Below are positions 12,678 through 27,500 of a DNA stretch of 64,000 nucleotides, in pieces. Both the position numbers and the translations under genes were made by a program. The notes under the pieces were generated by a model. It saw only the letters and a program-made list of their open reading frames with translations, was not told where the DNA came from and did no database searches. Source of the DNA: Opisthorchis felineus (lineage: Eukaryota > Platyhelminthes > Trematoda > Opisthorchiida > Opisthorchiidae); the NCBI GenBank assembly GCA_004794785.1, contig SJOL01001962.1:282564-346563 (forward strand), given 5' to 3'. Positions within the stretch are counted from its first letter, which is position 1, and each line of letters opens with the position of its first letter.

Positions 12678-15530
12678 GTAAGTTGCTAGGAATTATTCAG
12701 TTGTGACTGTTCACTGGTCTATGATGCAAAACGCAACCCGCCGTTAACGAATTGCAATGTTAGGTATCACTTCCTTTCCTCTAGTATCAAGTCATTCAAA
12801 TCATTCTTTCAGAAATCCTGAACCCAGAAACCGAGTAATTTTTATTACTTTTGGAGCTTACTGACGCGAAAATTGCAGTTGCACTGGCGTGATCGCCGTT
12901 GTTTGGTTTCCGAATTTAGAAATTTGATTACTTAAATGCTTGAATAATTTTGTAGTGCGTCTTTTGATCATGTGCCACTGAAAGGGCTTAACCTGCTCAA
13001 CAACATTGCACATGTGCTTGGGGTCCCCCTGACAGCAAAAAACTGTTAATATAATGTTGAACTTTGATCGGGTCACTTTTTCGGCAGAAGCGCGTCAATA
13101 CTTTTCTAACGAACTTTGGTTTATATTTGATGTCAAAAAGCAGACAAAGTTCCCCAATATCTTTTAACGCAGTTTTTATCTGATCTGCTTGACATTTTTC
13201 AAGAATTCTAATTACAATCGACATTTTAGACATATCATTTAATTCAGTCACAAACTATGAACCATGTGTAGTTTGGCTTAATAAGTATACGACTTCCAAC
13301 TTTCTTTTAAATTTTTCTGTATATTAGTTTACCGTGAACTACACCACATTTGATGCTGTAATCCGAAGCCTTAGTTATTTTGTGGTGTTAATCTGGATCA
13401 ACCTAATTCACATGACAATTATTTGGTTTGTCAGCTTATTGCCTTTCAGAAGCAGGTGTTTTATTCAAGTTATCTATGCACTGACGGGGACCACCCACTT
13501 TGTCAGGTAGGCATAGTTTTATTCAGGCTGAGAAGTGCCACCCATTTGAAGCTTCGATCACTTTTATTTGTCCCCACTACATCTACCGTCAGACCATCCG
13601 CTTAGAAACTTGTCTCATGTTCTAAATATATTAAAGGTGCAGAAGAGGGTTTATCGATCCAATTATATGATGAACAACTGCTCACGCATCACTTAAGATT
13701 GTGGTCAGTTAGAGGTGTAACTGCAACCGCCCCGGACGGTCGTTTTATTTTTTTCAAAGGCTGTTAGTACTAAGTTAAATAACTGGTGGATTCTATTAGC
13801 TTAGTTAGCTTACTACATTAAAGCTGCAAGCAAAACGCAAAACGGCATTCCAAACTTCAAATAATAGCACTCACATACGGAAATAAAATAATTTATGTGG
13901 TATTTTACATTTTGTTTCATTAGCTCTTGGGTGAAATGCCACTTGAAAAAAGATACATTACCAGCTGGAGGATCTAAAGTCTAAAAGCGTGAGATATACT
14001 ACGCTTTTACTGCACAATTACGTTTATTTTTCAAGAAACGAGAGTGCGATAAAGCTTCCCATATTCTGTGCAGGAATAGGCCATGTGCTAAGTTTTGGTG
14101 ACAAAAGTGAAATTTGCCTTTGCAAATACGGTTTTGTCTTGTTCGGTTTCCTGTTTGGTCAGATATCTCCAGTGTGCACACATTCTGAAAACAGAATGTG
14201 TCAAGAGCTTAAGCAGTCGCACAATACTAACTATTTTTCGCCTACATAACTATTCGAAATTTATAGTGTACAAAAAAAGGCACCCGGTTATTCGTTTTGT
14301 TTTCTTTCTAACTGTGCGAAAATGTACACTCTAGGCAATGTGATATTGGGAGGGTGAGGAACCGGTTCAAATTCAGCCCAGTTAGTCCGTTTGTATAGTA
14401 TGATTAACAAATCTGTTTTACCGATGATCGCACCGGTTTCACGGACGGTCATAAAAGATTGGAGATCGGCGCTCCTGAGCCGATGGTTTCACGGCCAAAG
14501 TTCATATTTTACTTCGACGATATATATATATATATATATATGTATAGTTTACACTGAGTCAAAAATGGGCAAACGTTGTCACCAAGTGACAATATTGTGA
14601 ACATTTGATCCAAAACTTTGTAGCCAGTGAGGACTTTTAAGTTCTTTATAATCTACAAAATTTCACCTAACACCTTAGCCATATATAAAATGTTGATGTA
14701 TTTCTATCGGTTAGTGGATCTGAAAACGACTCACAGGATGAAAATTTGAAATAACGTTTCAGTCACGTCATGCCTCAATAGCAACTAACTCAACTCCAAG
14801 CCTGCACAGAATTAAGATTGCACTACCGCCACCAAGTACTTATTTTTTACCAGAAGTTGCAATTCTATTAGTCAAGCAGTATAACTGCTGTCAATCCTTA
14901 AGATGGTGACAATGTGCCAGAAATCGTTCTTGCGAGTAAATGCTTTTAACGAAATGAATCTTATTTTATTTATTCTAAAGAATAGAAGTCCACTTCTCGG
15001 CTTTTCAGCATAAACTGGTTTGTCTTACACGACGAAATCTCCCCCAAAGGCGGCTTAATTCATCGAAGATCTGTGTGTGAAGGTGATGTGTGGCAAAGCG
15101 GACACATTTATTTGAAGTAATTAAGTCAGTTATTTGTGCAAGTAATATAATAAGAACTATTTAGGGCTAAGGGTAATTGGTGACATTGGGATGATCTTTT
15201 AGGGCAGTGTGGTAGCGACATATTTGTGTCTTGGGATACAGGTTACCAAAAACTTTCTCCTGACAATTACCAGAATTTAGTTTGTGTTTACATTAAAGGA
15301 TACCAAATCAAAATAGGAAGAACCCAATAGATTCACCGAAAACTATGCAGCCTCGTTAAATGTCCACCTTTACTTTTGACCAGTCAATTGACTCAATTAT
15401 TATAAGGTCTCACCACACTAATTATATTCATCTGGTGCTTGTACTGCCACAACATGACCCACTAATTTGTAGCATCTGGCAATGGCTACTTGTCAGTAAT
15501 ATTCACTGCCAACACTAAGAAATAATAAGA

Positions 15531-15569
<39 letters not shown>

Positions 15570-18500
15570 CTGGCTAAACCTGTCTGGTGGATTAAGACTG
15601 TTGTCCAATATTTTACCAGTACTGTGCAAAGTGTGGTTTTTCTCCACATTGCACTTAAGTGATTTTGTTCCGTAACGAATTATTTATTCTTAATTCTTGC
15701 TCTTTGGCTGTCGTAGATGAATATTAGCATCGGTGTTTTACTTGTTTTTTCGCAGACCTATTTATTTACCTAACGCTGTTTACATTGGCTATTTCTTGTC
15801 TGCTAGTGTAGTCAGGATCATTCTCAACAGTAACACAAATAATAAGTGCTCTCGTCCTATTGTTGTTCAGTGACACTTTTCCTGTAGAAGAGAAAAAAAG
15901 TGTACGGATGTTTTGCAGAATGCCCAAGAGAATAAGGAGTGTTAGCAATCGCTACACGACTGAAGACACAAAAGGCTTTCCCTGTCGATATTTTGGTTCT
16001 TCGTTCTGAGGGCATTTAACTGCGCTAACGGAAGTAAAAGTTGTTCTCTCTAAACAGGAATATGAACCAGGGTTGTAATTTCTATCCAGTAGCACGGTTC
16101 GGCAGTATAGTCTCTGTCTGTCTCTTTGTCAGATTCCTGAAAATAACCCAGAATGCCCGGAACCTGTTGGGACCCTAAAATTCCACCAAAATCTCAACAG
16201 GGAAGCCGGCGAGCATTCAGGCCAGCCAGTCAATCAATTAATTCAACAAAAGCCGATGAGTGTTCAGACACGCTACAGAAGCACGACTGACTATGATAAG
16301 GGTTCAGGCATTTCATAGAAGCCCGGTAGATGTTGATGGGTGTTCCCTAAACGCCACTCAGACAGCCTTGTTCAGTGTTAACAAAACGCCATTTAAATAG
16401 CGCGAGGCCGTTGTAACTTACGAACTCACGGACACTCGCGGGCACTTGCCTGTTGAAATACAGCTGTTGTATTCCTTGGCGGTGAGGGTTTTTTCCGGCA
16501 GTAGGCACTGGAGCGGGGACAACAGTCAGATGTAACGGTCGCCGTTACTCATACCAATCGCCATTTACAAAAACCCATACCAGGGTCATGTCATGATACG
16601 CGTGATCTGCTCTATCTTTTAACGACTAGTGAGGAAGCTTTTGGGCCGATGGAAAAACTTACCGTCTTATTCAGTGGGATGCATTTATTGAGTGAGTTCA
16701 GGCTGTCCATCTAGTTTGTTTGCAGCTGATGATGCTTGCTACCATAAAAGGTTTTACGTCAGTAGAGCTAGCTATATATGTTTATGTGCTGTACAACTAG
16801 AGGTCCATTTTGCACCTGCCATTGTCGGCGCATAATTTTTAATCTTATTTACAAACCAGTAATATGGCTGTTTGACGTACTTGGATAGTTTTCAGGGAAT
16901 TACAGAATCTACTATTAAAAAGAGGAAGTTTTTCAGCTGCGAATAAGCTAACCGCGCTTTTCTAAACGTATGCAAGTTACGGGGAATTGTTACTAGGTAC
17001 GCTGCCGAACTTGTCAAATTTGTTTCATCAATTTCTCATTAAGATCTGCTGTTTTCCTTTAAGTCTGGTTCTTTAAAATCATACTTGTCCGCTGTGGAGA
17101 CTATCCATTATACCTCTTTATAACACCTAGTGAGAAACATGGGTAACTGCATCGCTGAGTAATAAAACGGCACTTCTAGAAAGGTTCACTCTAGCTGCTA
17201 ACTTGACTCAAGGCAACAACACACCCGAAAACTGAATGGTCCAGTTACCTTCAAAAGTAATGCTCTATCGGTGACGTAAAAGAATAAGTTACTTGTCATG
17301 TAGCACATCATGGCATGACCACTACTCCACCACAGTATTCATTTTAAAACATTTTAATTAGCACTGCTCTGAGAATGACAAGTTTTGTAGAATAATTCCA
17401 AGATTTCTTGAGAATGACTGTAAAGGGATGCTCCGTGAAGGACAGATGGATTTATAGGTTTCACTAGCCAGGTTGACGCATTAATAAACACGGGATATGC
17501 AGTCTTAAATTCAATAAGACTAACGTTTCTGGACCTGCAGCTAAATCCCGTTCTGCCTCAAGTTTTCATGTTATATTTTATTAGGTTCACCAGGTGACAC
17601 GAACACATTACAATAATCAAACTGGTCTTCCGCTTAATCGATATTTGCACGCGAATGTGATAGTCATCGCAAGCTTCAAATGTCCCGCTTTGACCTTCAG
17701 GTTGTACGATTTTGGCGTGCTTTCTCATATATCGAGATTCATTAGCTGAAAATTTCATCTCAGGTCAACCTTAGCCTCTACTTGACAAAAATCAATTCGT
17801 GATTCATGTCCGATCTATTGTACGCTTGACCTGCACTTAAAGGTTTGCTGGCAAACAGTTGATCACAATTCACCTCTCGAACAGACGTTGACCGTACGCG
17901 AGATGATATGCTGTCTTTCAAACATCGGAACTCACACGATTTATTCATAAGACTGTTCCATTTTGGAGAAGCCTGTAAAAAGTTTATAATTCTATCGACT
18001 TTTGGGAGTAGTGCTGCAAATTTGGTTGTTTACTACAAAATGTTTGTGTCCGAAGCAACATGCTTTTCTCAGTACAACTCAAAACATTCCTAGAATTAAA
18101 GCAAGCATTCGAACAAAGCCTAACATTCATTTAATCATAAATCATAAATCATAAATCATAGATCATAAAATCATAAAGTTAATCATAAGCAAAATCGGAA
18201 GACTCAGTGCTTATGCTTCTAGTTGTTGCTGGTTATCCGGTGTTGCCGCAACGATGTGGTGGCGGTAAACAATCAAACGCAGTTACTGAAAGAAACATCA
18301 AAACGTTTACTCACAGAGTCGATTCACGTTCAAAATTTTCCAGGTTTCTTTCTCATCTCAAACCAGTGGTATCGTTTTTGTTCCGGCCTATGTTCTACTT
18401 AACATATTGAAGCCAGAAAGTGAATTTGATCCCGGATCGTCTTAGCACGCTAAACATTTTACTGTCTTAGTGTTCAGTCAAACTGTGTCCAGATGAAATC

Positions 18501-21500
18501 AGCCTCATCTATGGTTTTGTCCAAGGCGGAATGGCCTGAAGTGTAGGTTTCACGAATATTTCCAAACTGACTGTTCCCCATCAAACGCACGACTGGAGAC
18601 GGTTCACTGCGGTTCAGTGATCACTCAGGATTTCTTAATCTAGGCTCCGCTGACTTTGCTGTAAATGGCACTGGTTATGAGATAAAAGGAACTCGAAGCA
18701 CAATTCTTGTAAGGAATCCTGGACGGGCTCGATATTGTTTGCAGTCAAGGTGAAATTCCCGCAGTCCCAACTCTTAACATTTCACGACTGATTGTTACGA
18801 AGAGGTTGCAAAGAAACCAGAGGAAGATACAAAAAGTTGAAAGTCAAAACAGAGCGCATTCGAATACGTTGTTATAATCCGATGTACCATTTGCCTTTGA
18901 CGATACTTCTTTCAAGATTTTTGCTATCAATTAAAGTCGGAACAAAATACAACTCTAAGAAGTAGTTATCCAGTTCATGCACAACGTTTCTAATAATTTG
19001 TTGCCGGTCATTCCACTTACTTCCTGAAACTCACACAAAAGGATCGGTTTTTATTGAAACTTTTGAAGGCTAGTAATAAAGCACGTAGTTGTTTTGTACA
19101 AACTTTGTAGAAGTATTCAAAAAAGAATGGAGTGAATAAAAACATTATGACGTTTGCTGTTACCAAATACAAGTGATGAATATATGAATGAAGCCTTAAC
19201 CCCTGTAGATGACGTTTTTTTCATTGACATTTAAAAACATCAGAAGTGTTCACCTAACAACTCTCCGCCTAGTTGAGGGATATCATCTCCACATATTTCG
19301 ACTCTGATTACAAGTGAAAATAGTTTTTGTAAGGTGGATGAAATTTGAGGAGACAAAGAATGTTGAATCACGTGACACAGGCCTCGTGGCTGAGGGATAT
19401 ATGGTGTTATATTTTATTCGAGCGTGAGCCATTCGCTCTGCCTACCAATGACTCGTGGCCGCTGGACATTTGTTCACCTACTAACTTGGACATGATTACC
19501 TTACAAATTTGTGGGATGATCGCAACTAATAATGACCGACGGGATTTAAGAGGCTGAGCACTGATTCTTGGTTCTTTGGCACAAACTGACTTCACCTAGA
19601 AGACAAATGTTCAACAGTTTTAGAAGGCCTGATAACAAAGTCCCTGCAGGCGCATATACCGACCAACGTAGCCTGAACAGATACTGGGAGATTGTTTGAG
19701 GTGCTGGATGGATGAATCGTACTGACTGAAGTTTGGGCGTATTCCTATGTTTTGTAGTACACCCGCTTCGTGGAATTTGCAACCGAACATGACCAAATAG
19801 ATGTACTGCTGGTGATCTAAAAGGTATTATGTTCTTCGCCCTTCACAACACGTCGCTCACATAACGTCAGCAAAAATAACACTCACTCAAAGGACTGAAT
19901 CAACATTTGCACGGCGTTATGAGTGCAATTGCTTGCACGTAATTTCATTTGAGGGCACCTGAAATACTGGTAACCACAGATGGATTATATTAGTCACATA
20001 AATTTGATGTGAGTGATGAATATTGCAAAATTCCTCTCAATTATGAGAAAAACTTTCTAGTATAGGGTGATTTCAAAAATGTCATGAATATGCCGTTGGG
20101 GGGTACGTTTTCCATCTTTAATCCTTCATTTACAATCCCTTAGGACCATGAGTGGGTAATGACGGCTGAGATCACACTAATCCTCACACATTTCCATACC
20201 ACCAGCTCATGATAAGAATAACATCTTATGCTGTATAAGCTAGTTTGGAACTTGTCTGACCCGTCTTCACTCGTTCTTTTCATAAAGAATAGGTCAGTAT
20301 ATATGGGCGCATGTATTTGCTTCGGGATAACAGTCATTCAGTAGGTTTTCACATTCCTTGGGGAGGTGTACTAAGTCCGGATTTTGATGTGGCATTTCAC
20401 ACGCTTTTTGGGACGTGTTAATTCTACATGCTGTCATGTCTAAATTCTTGCCAGCATACTTTAATTTTGCTATCGGTCTACACGAGTGTTGTATGGAAAC
20501 GTGTTTTGAAGATTACCGAATTATCTAACAGGGGAAATGTTATAGTGTTTTGACGGCCTTTTTATCTGACTGTTTGAATACGGACGTGAAGACAACGAAT
20601 GGAGTTCGAGGGCAAGAAAATTCTTTGGAGTATTTGGAAGCAGAAGCTGACGCCTGATTTCTAGTAGCTAGGTAAACTTTTTCCCTAGAAAAAGAGAGCT
20701 CCGCACGTCCAAGTAGAACACTGATATGCATCAAAAACGCGGTTTCCAGAGACAGGACGGAAAAAGCAAGTAAATTCCGTGAACATGTTGACATCACCGT
20801 GCACTTTTTGTGTAGCTTAAATTATTTGGTTAACCAAATGTGACGTTTCACCTCCATTGACCCTATTTGGATGATGGTACCAATGAACTCAGTAATAAAT
20901 AGCGTGTTTGGCAACATGCAACATCCAGAAAATGCGCACAAAGCAACTTCAGCAAGAATGGTTACCAGGATTGAAGGCGTATTGACGGTGTTGATGTCTG
21001 ACCGGTTCGTTCGAAAAGTGTCGTTTTGAACCAAATGAATCAAGTTAAATATTTTCGGTGCAATTTTGAAGAACTTGTAGGATAACCCATTTTGTGAAAT
21101 ATCTTGTTTGCTACACTGAACACCCAGCCTAACGGGTTCTATCCTAATAGTTATCTTATCTGAAAGCCTAAAAACCCCAAACAGACCATTCTTTAAGCTG
21201 GAAAAAAACAAATTTTTAAGTGGTCGCTACAACAAGACGGCAATAAAATAGCCAACACAATCACTCAAATCATGTCAAACAAGCGCACATTTTTGGACAT
21301 TTTTGAAATGACTGTGACTGAATTTTGAACAGAAATGCTAAACTTAAGCAACATCAATGCCTCTCAGTAACTAGGCTTTCTTAATTAGCTGGTTTTTTTG
21401 TTTAATTGAGACAAATTTTTCATAAAATCCTCATCATTAGGAATGTTTTTCTGCGGGTTATCTCACTAGATATCGAGTCGGCACACGAAAGTGCGGTTTG

Positions 21501-24500
21501 AACCACATGCAACGTCGGTTCGGAGAACTGCAAAACTATTTCCTACAATACACATATAATTCCATCAGTAATAAAGAATGATACAAAAATGGAATTCGGA
21601 AGATTCTCCAGAGTGAAACAACCCTTTGCAAAGTATGATGCTGTAAACCCAAGGTCCGATAAAACTGTTGTTCGTAATGTGTTTGGTTGCGTTTGTTTAG
21701 TATAAATTTGCTGCGCACAGGTCATCTCAAGTTCTATTTAGTTAGCTGTTTGATTTGTCCTTCCGGTGGTGATGATCATATGGCTTATGAAAAACTTTTG
21801 TGAAAAGCTCTACTTCTGACTGGGGACATGGCTTTATGTAGGCTTATTTCGCATTCTTTAGCTATCAACAGGTAATGCGGTTAAATGAATATTAAGAGTC
21901 TAAGCAACATTGTGCAGATAACGTGAAACAGGTTCGGAGGGATCACGTGGCCAAAATCGCCAATATTTGGGACGATCGAATACCGACCATGCCAATTGTG
22001 CATACGCGTTCCACTACAATTTACTGTGCCATAGCTGAAGTAACAGAAACAAGGAAAAGAATATATAAACATATTTTACCTGTAAAATAGCATCATACCT
22101 CCCAATTTACAAATCAAACTTCATGTTCCTACAAGAAAAGCTCGCTGTACAGACTGGAATGTACGACGACAAGTTGTCTGTTATCCGATTCCCGTTTAGA
22201 AGAGAGTATGAACAAGCACATTCATATCACCGGTCATTTCATTCGGTTAAGCAAGTAGTTGAGTAGAATCCTTGGATAGTCATTGTCTGGCGGAAATATA
22301 CTGACTTAATTTTGTGTAGCGCGTATCGCTTCAATAAAGAAAATCCGCCTCCTTCAGATGATCACGTTGTTTGCTAAAGATCTTCTCAGTTTTATCAATG
22401 TAAGCCCTTTAACGTTTGTGTGTTGCTGAAGTTGTATTTATGAAGACAGGTTTCTTTGAGAAACTCAGTGACAAACTACCCGTGGCCACCATGAAATTTA
22501 AAAAAAATTCCGTTACAGTGCCAAGTACGAATCAGCTAGGCGTACTGGCATGTTTAAAGGATGTAACAGGATGCCGATTTTCCGAAACGTTATGTAGGAG
22601 AAATTCGATAAAGTTTATAGAAGTAGTTTATTTTTATTTAAGCTGTCAACCACTCTCCAGAGTTTATCAGTTAACGCAGGAACAAGTGGACATTCCATAA
22701 CCACTCCATCGATATTTTGGGAAAGTTTTGCGCATTCTATGACGGGATCCCAAAACAGTTAGACGAACTCATATCTACTGCTGATTTTGATGCCCCAACG
22801 CAATGTTTTTAGCTGGGAGATTTTCAGTCAAACTTTTGACTTGCACCCAACTTGTAACAAACATTGCGCACATACTCGGGTTTGATTTTTTCTGTTCTGA
22901 CCTATTGCAGCACGTGAAGTAACTGTTCCTTAAGGCTTGTCCCAACGAAAATGTGATTTTAATCATCTGTGCCGTGTTGGGTGCATTGCTTAATTCAAAT
23001 GAAGCCCAAAGTACTGAATAAATTTTGGTCATTAGGTCATGGGTGAATTTGACGGCGTTTAATAGCATTTAAGAGTTTGTTTTATTTCCTAATGCTTGCT
23101 GAATATCATCACATCTCCTTTCCATCCCCACTCTTACTCTTGGTATTTTCACTGACGCAGTGAGATACAAGGCAAGGAAGGAGTACCTGACTGGGAGGAT
23201 TTGGTTCCTCATACCATGACAAACCAGTGGATGAACTTTACTGTTGACAGATCAGAGCCGAGTCAACTTCAGCTGCGAGCAGTTAATAAGATTGGCGCAA
23301 GTCCTCCAGCCTACTTGACGATACAACCTCCTCTTAAAAAAGGGTCCGGTAAGATGTCCATGAGCATGCATCGCCTTAGGAAGAACATAGATATTGTTTA
23401 TGTAGTGACTATTCGTGGACGATAAAACACGTACGCTGGCGGTTATTAACGTTGGAGGTGTTATACAAGCAGGTCACTGATCCATTTTATTATCATCAAA
23501 ATCTGATGTGTGAACATTAGTATCTAAATGTGTGGTCAGTGTGGGTTTTCCTTTCCACAAAAGACATGTCTTTCCCCTTACACAACGCTAGCTAGGGTGC
23601 TGTCAGTGCATGGTCCATGTTTAGAAGACAAGTGTACCTGTATAATGTAAAATTGTCATCGTCATCTCCCATTTTTTATTCTGGCGGTTTCAGCAACTCG
23701 TTTAAAGCGACCTGACCAGCGAAATTAGCTTTAAATCGGAGTAAACTCGGTTGTATTGGTGTTTTTTTCTTTGAAGCATTTAACTGTACGGTAATAAAAC
23801 CGTCTACGTACTTCGAGGGGGCTTCCCTAGACATTGCAAGAAAACTTGTTCAAATATCCAAGCATGTCGTCTGAGAAGTATCCAGAACCGCTTACTAAAG
23901 AAGCCAAATTTTATGCTATGGCAGCGAAGCATCGGTGTTGGACATGATGTCATTGATGTCGATTATGATGATGTGGATTAAGACTATCATCTGGACAGTA
24001 TTCAGCTAAAATACCAGGATCGCGTACAACACACTATCTTACTGCATTTAGGTCGATCTGTGGTGTTTTTATTCGAGCCCTCAGCAAAGGCTTATAAAGC
24101 AGACCTGTTTTACTAGGATTTAAACCTAAGAAAACAACGGATGTCGCTAAGACAAAAACCGAATTCCACAGTGAAACTTTACTTTACATTCCTCAGCAAC
24201 ACAGCAGCAAGTAGACATTGGAACTGCAAAAAGTCTTCCGACTATAGAACGCGCGGAAATAAGTTATCAGCCTCCAGGCATGTTGCGAATTATTGTTGCG
24301 AGTTCGATGCTATGAAAAGTCTTGTTCAAACTATGTGCGGCTACCTTCATGCTCAGAGTAGGAGAGGCCTTCATAAAGTTGATGAGACTATTCAGCAGGC
24401 CAACATTTCTTGAAGTTATCCACAATGTCCCCCTGTTGACCGATGATTTTCTGAAATCCAAACAACACCCTGAGGTCATTTGTTTTTTTTTTGAAATTTT

Positions 24501-27500
24501 TCTTGTGACTGGCTTTCCGGAAACAGTAATTTGACTGTTAGCTTCTGTTGTGAAATTCATAATGTTGTCCATAGGCGTTTTCCTCTATAGGCCCGAGTCG
24601 ATTGGATCTCTGACCTGGTTGCCCCTCCAAGAGCGCTATGTTTTATGAGTGCATGTTACCCATAAATTGTCCGCACAGGACGACTATTTCCTATGTGATC
24701 CCGCGGTTTGTTGAGTGATCTGAGAAGCTACGTCACCCGTGAGTATGGTAGACCGTGTGTTTCGGTCACAAACTTTAAAGTATCCGTGATATTCGGAACG
24801 TGTAAAACACATGACCTTATGTCTACCAGGTTTGGTAGACCCACGAAGACTCTAACAATATGTCACCAAACGTTGTCCTGTTTTTCAGAATTTTGGCTAC
24901 CAAATTTGTTATAATATTAGCTAAACGAATACAATATTTTTCCGTTGCAGGAACTGAAGGTTACTATCCAACTATTTTCGGTCCACTAACTCATGCAACC
25001 GGCTTGGTGACTTACACTCTCCTATCTGTTGGACTATTCCTACTTCTGATGTTGATGCTTATCGTCTTCGTGTATCGCCGTAAGTCAGTCCAGTTTTTTA
25101 AAGTAAACCACATGATCAGTTGGGCGTATGTAAACTAAACTGGTCGAATCCGTTTTACTTCGCGTGTGGGAGGCGCGTAGACGAATCTGACGAGCGCTAG
25201 ATTTTCGGAGTTTAAGGTGCGAATATTTAACCTGCGCATCTGGAGTTTCGTGAATTGCGCACTGCTGATGATTTCTAGTAAGGATTAAACGGCTACTCAC
25301 GACGTATCGGCTTTTCGGCTGAGAGTGATTACTCTCGTAGGGGAAACAAGCGATTGCTATTCACCTGCAAGTGGACTTCTGACAACAACCTGTGCGCTAT
25401 ACCAAGTAACAAACAATTCGACTCACAACATTTCGTCGACTAAGCACGACGAGGATATGGTTTGCTGTTTGCATCCACATTACTTCCTCAGGAGCTCATT
25501 TATCTTAGCAATTCCGCGTTTATGTTCTTTCATTAGTGTGCGACGCTACGTTAGGACCAGCCATTAGATACTTGGCCATGACGGTTACGTCTGCTGGATG
25601 TACCCTTACGGAGCGTTTCTCTGAACAGACATGTATGAAGATGCGTGGCCCGAATTACTGCCATTGTTTGGGATGGTATAACAGAAATGATGTTTTTGAC
25701 TTCTTATGTATTCACAGACAAGCATTTTCTAAAATCAACTGAGAGGCTCACTGACAAACCAGGGAAACAAATATTTTAGAACATTGATTTTTAAGTACAC
25801 TTGCATTTTTCACATGTGAGCAAACTGGTTTGCATTATTGTAAACAATGAAAGACTTAACAGTCTTATATTCGTAATGCACTACTCATAAGGTTGCTGAA
25901 AATTCTTCGACAGCACACGACCGGTTTTGCCCTTCTTGAGGCTCATCAGGTAGGCGCAGTCCCCGAGTTTCCGTCAACCTGGAAACATCACAAACGAGAG
26001 ATTCAGCTGGGTTCCAGGTGAGTCTCTCGCAAACAACCAAATTTGTTTGCAAATGAGTGTATTTCGCCAGCAGTCTTATAATTTACGGAGAACATCTCAG
26101 GGCCGTCTGGATTGCACGAGGTTCCCGTAAGTGCGAATTCATTGCTGATGTAAGACGAGCTGTGGCGCAGTTTAAACATTTGGTTGAAAATGAGTAAAAA
26201 GGGGTAGAGGAGGGAGTCTGTAAAATTGTTCTTCTCAGAAAAACTGTGAGAAATCGCTTGTGCTGGTGAACAAACTGCTTTGGTATTTTGGTGGCCAACA
26301 TCTTTGGCAAAGCTCAATACAATTCATTTTCATAAAGCCTGTGACATTTCCTTGTGCTCCAAACCGAATACCTGCTTTGAACCTGTTTGTAGCCTAACTT
26401 TGTGGAAGTCCTGTGGTAAATTCCTCCTCAGTCTGGTCAGTGCTTAAACAATAAACAGGACGCAAAGCCCTGTAAAGTGTAAATTAGCAGGTACCCGAAT
26501 TACAGTTCAGATCTGTCGAAAGAGGAGCTCGTCAGATAATATTTTAAAATGGGATTCGCATGAATTTAGCCGAGGTAACTTCATTCAATAGATTTCGCTA
26601 CTGAGCGATGTAAAGCTTCAGGGTCTGTTGTAACGGAAAGCTATGAATGCAGTTTTTTCATACCTTCAGCTAATAAGTAAAGGATAGAATTCTGCCGTGC
26701 ACCAGAGGATTGTTATTTAGACAAGCTTCGACTGTTGCAGAAGGCAGTATTATGCAACAACCTTTTACCGAAAAAATGCAATTCAACTTATATAAACGTT
26801 TTTCTTCGCTGATTAGAAAGAATTTCTTACTCAAAAATAATCGTTTGTGAACATTCTGACATAGTATTTTTTTCAGCATTGAAACACCTAGAAATTTTGA
26901 TGTTGCCTTCGGTTGAGATGGAAGGTGTGCTGCAAACCATCAAGTTAAAAACGGCACTAAAACTCCCGATGTGTTATAATTTGCATTCATTTATTTGGGT
27001 TATAACGAGCAACGAATTTGAGCTGGGTATCGTCAAGTGTATGGAGCTTTCCGGATTCCCTTGCAAAATCTCCCAGTGCATATGTTATGTAAGAATTAAA
27101 AACCGTTAAAACAAAGAATAATATGAACGAGATTGCTCATCTTTAACATGGGAAGCCTTGGCTGGTCGGAATAACTAATTGAGTGCTTTTTGCTAGGAGG
27201 ACGGTTGCAGATTAGAAAGCGGCCTGGGGTCGCGTGGCTGGAAGAGAGTTTGTTGAACAGTGGATCTTGATGAAATGTCCTCAATAGCTTACTTGATAGA
27301 GAATTTGTTTGTTCATATACATGTTTGTTTGTTCATCTACATGTATACGGCTAAACTTTCCCTGACATGATACCGCCTGTAAGGAAGATGAACCTCACTC
27401 AGCAACCAACTTGATGTTTTTTTCATTACGGAGCACTTAACTCGGTATGACGCTTGAACTCGTGTCAATCTAGTTTTCTGCTTGAAGAAGAGATTTGTTT

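Larger units (their letters stand above)
12678..23160 (+). other. Intron within the fibronectin III domain (10.5 kb)
   Basis: GT..AG intron between the two FN3 half-exons. It contains a (TA)n run at 14520-14541, an (AAT)n run at 15531-15568, a possible solo LTR at 16165-16524 and a degenerate heptamer array at 18132-18188. Open frames on either strand are short and unrecognised, for example minus-strand frames at 12858-13251. Confidence 0.8.

Noticed and set aside
12858..13251. Two overlapping minus-strand frames in the first assigned intron
   Set aside because: Weak similarity to a Penelope-type C-terminal region could not be sustained in any frame.
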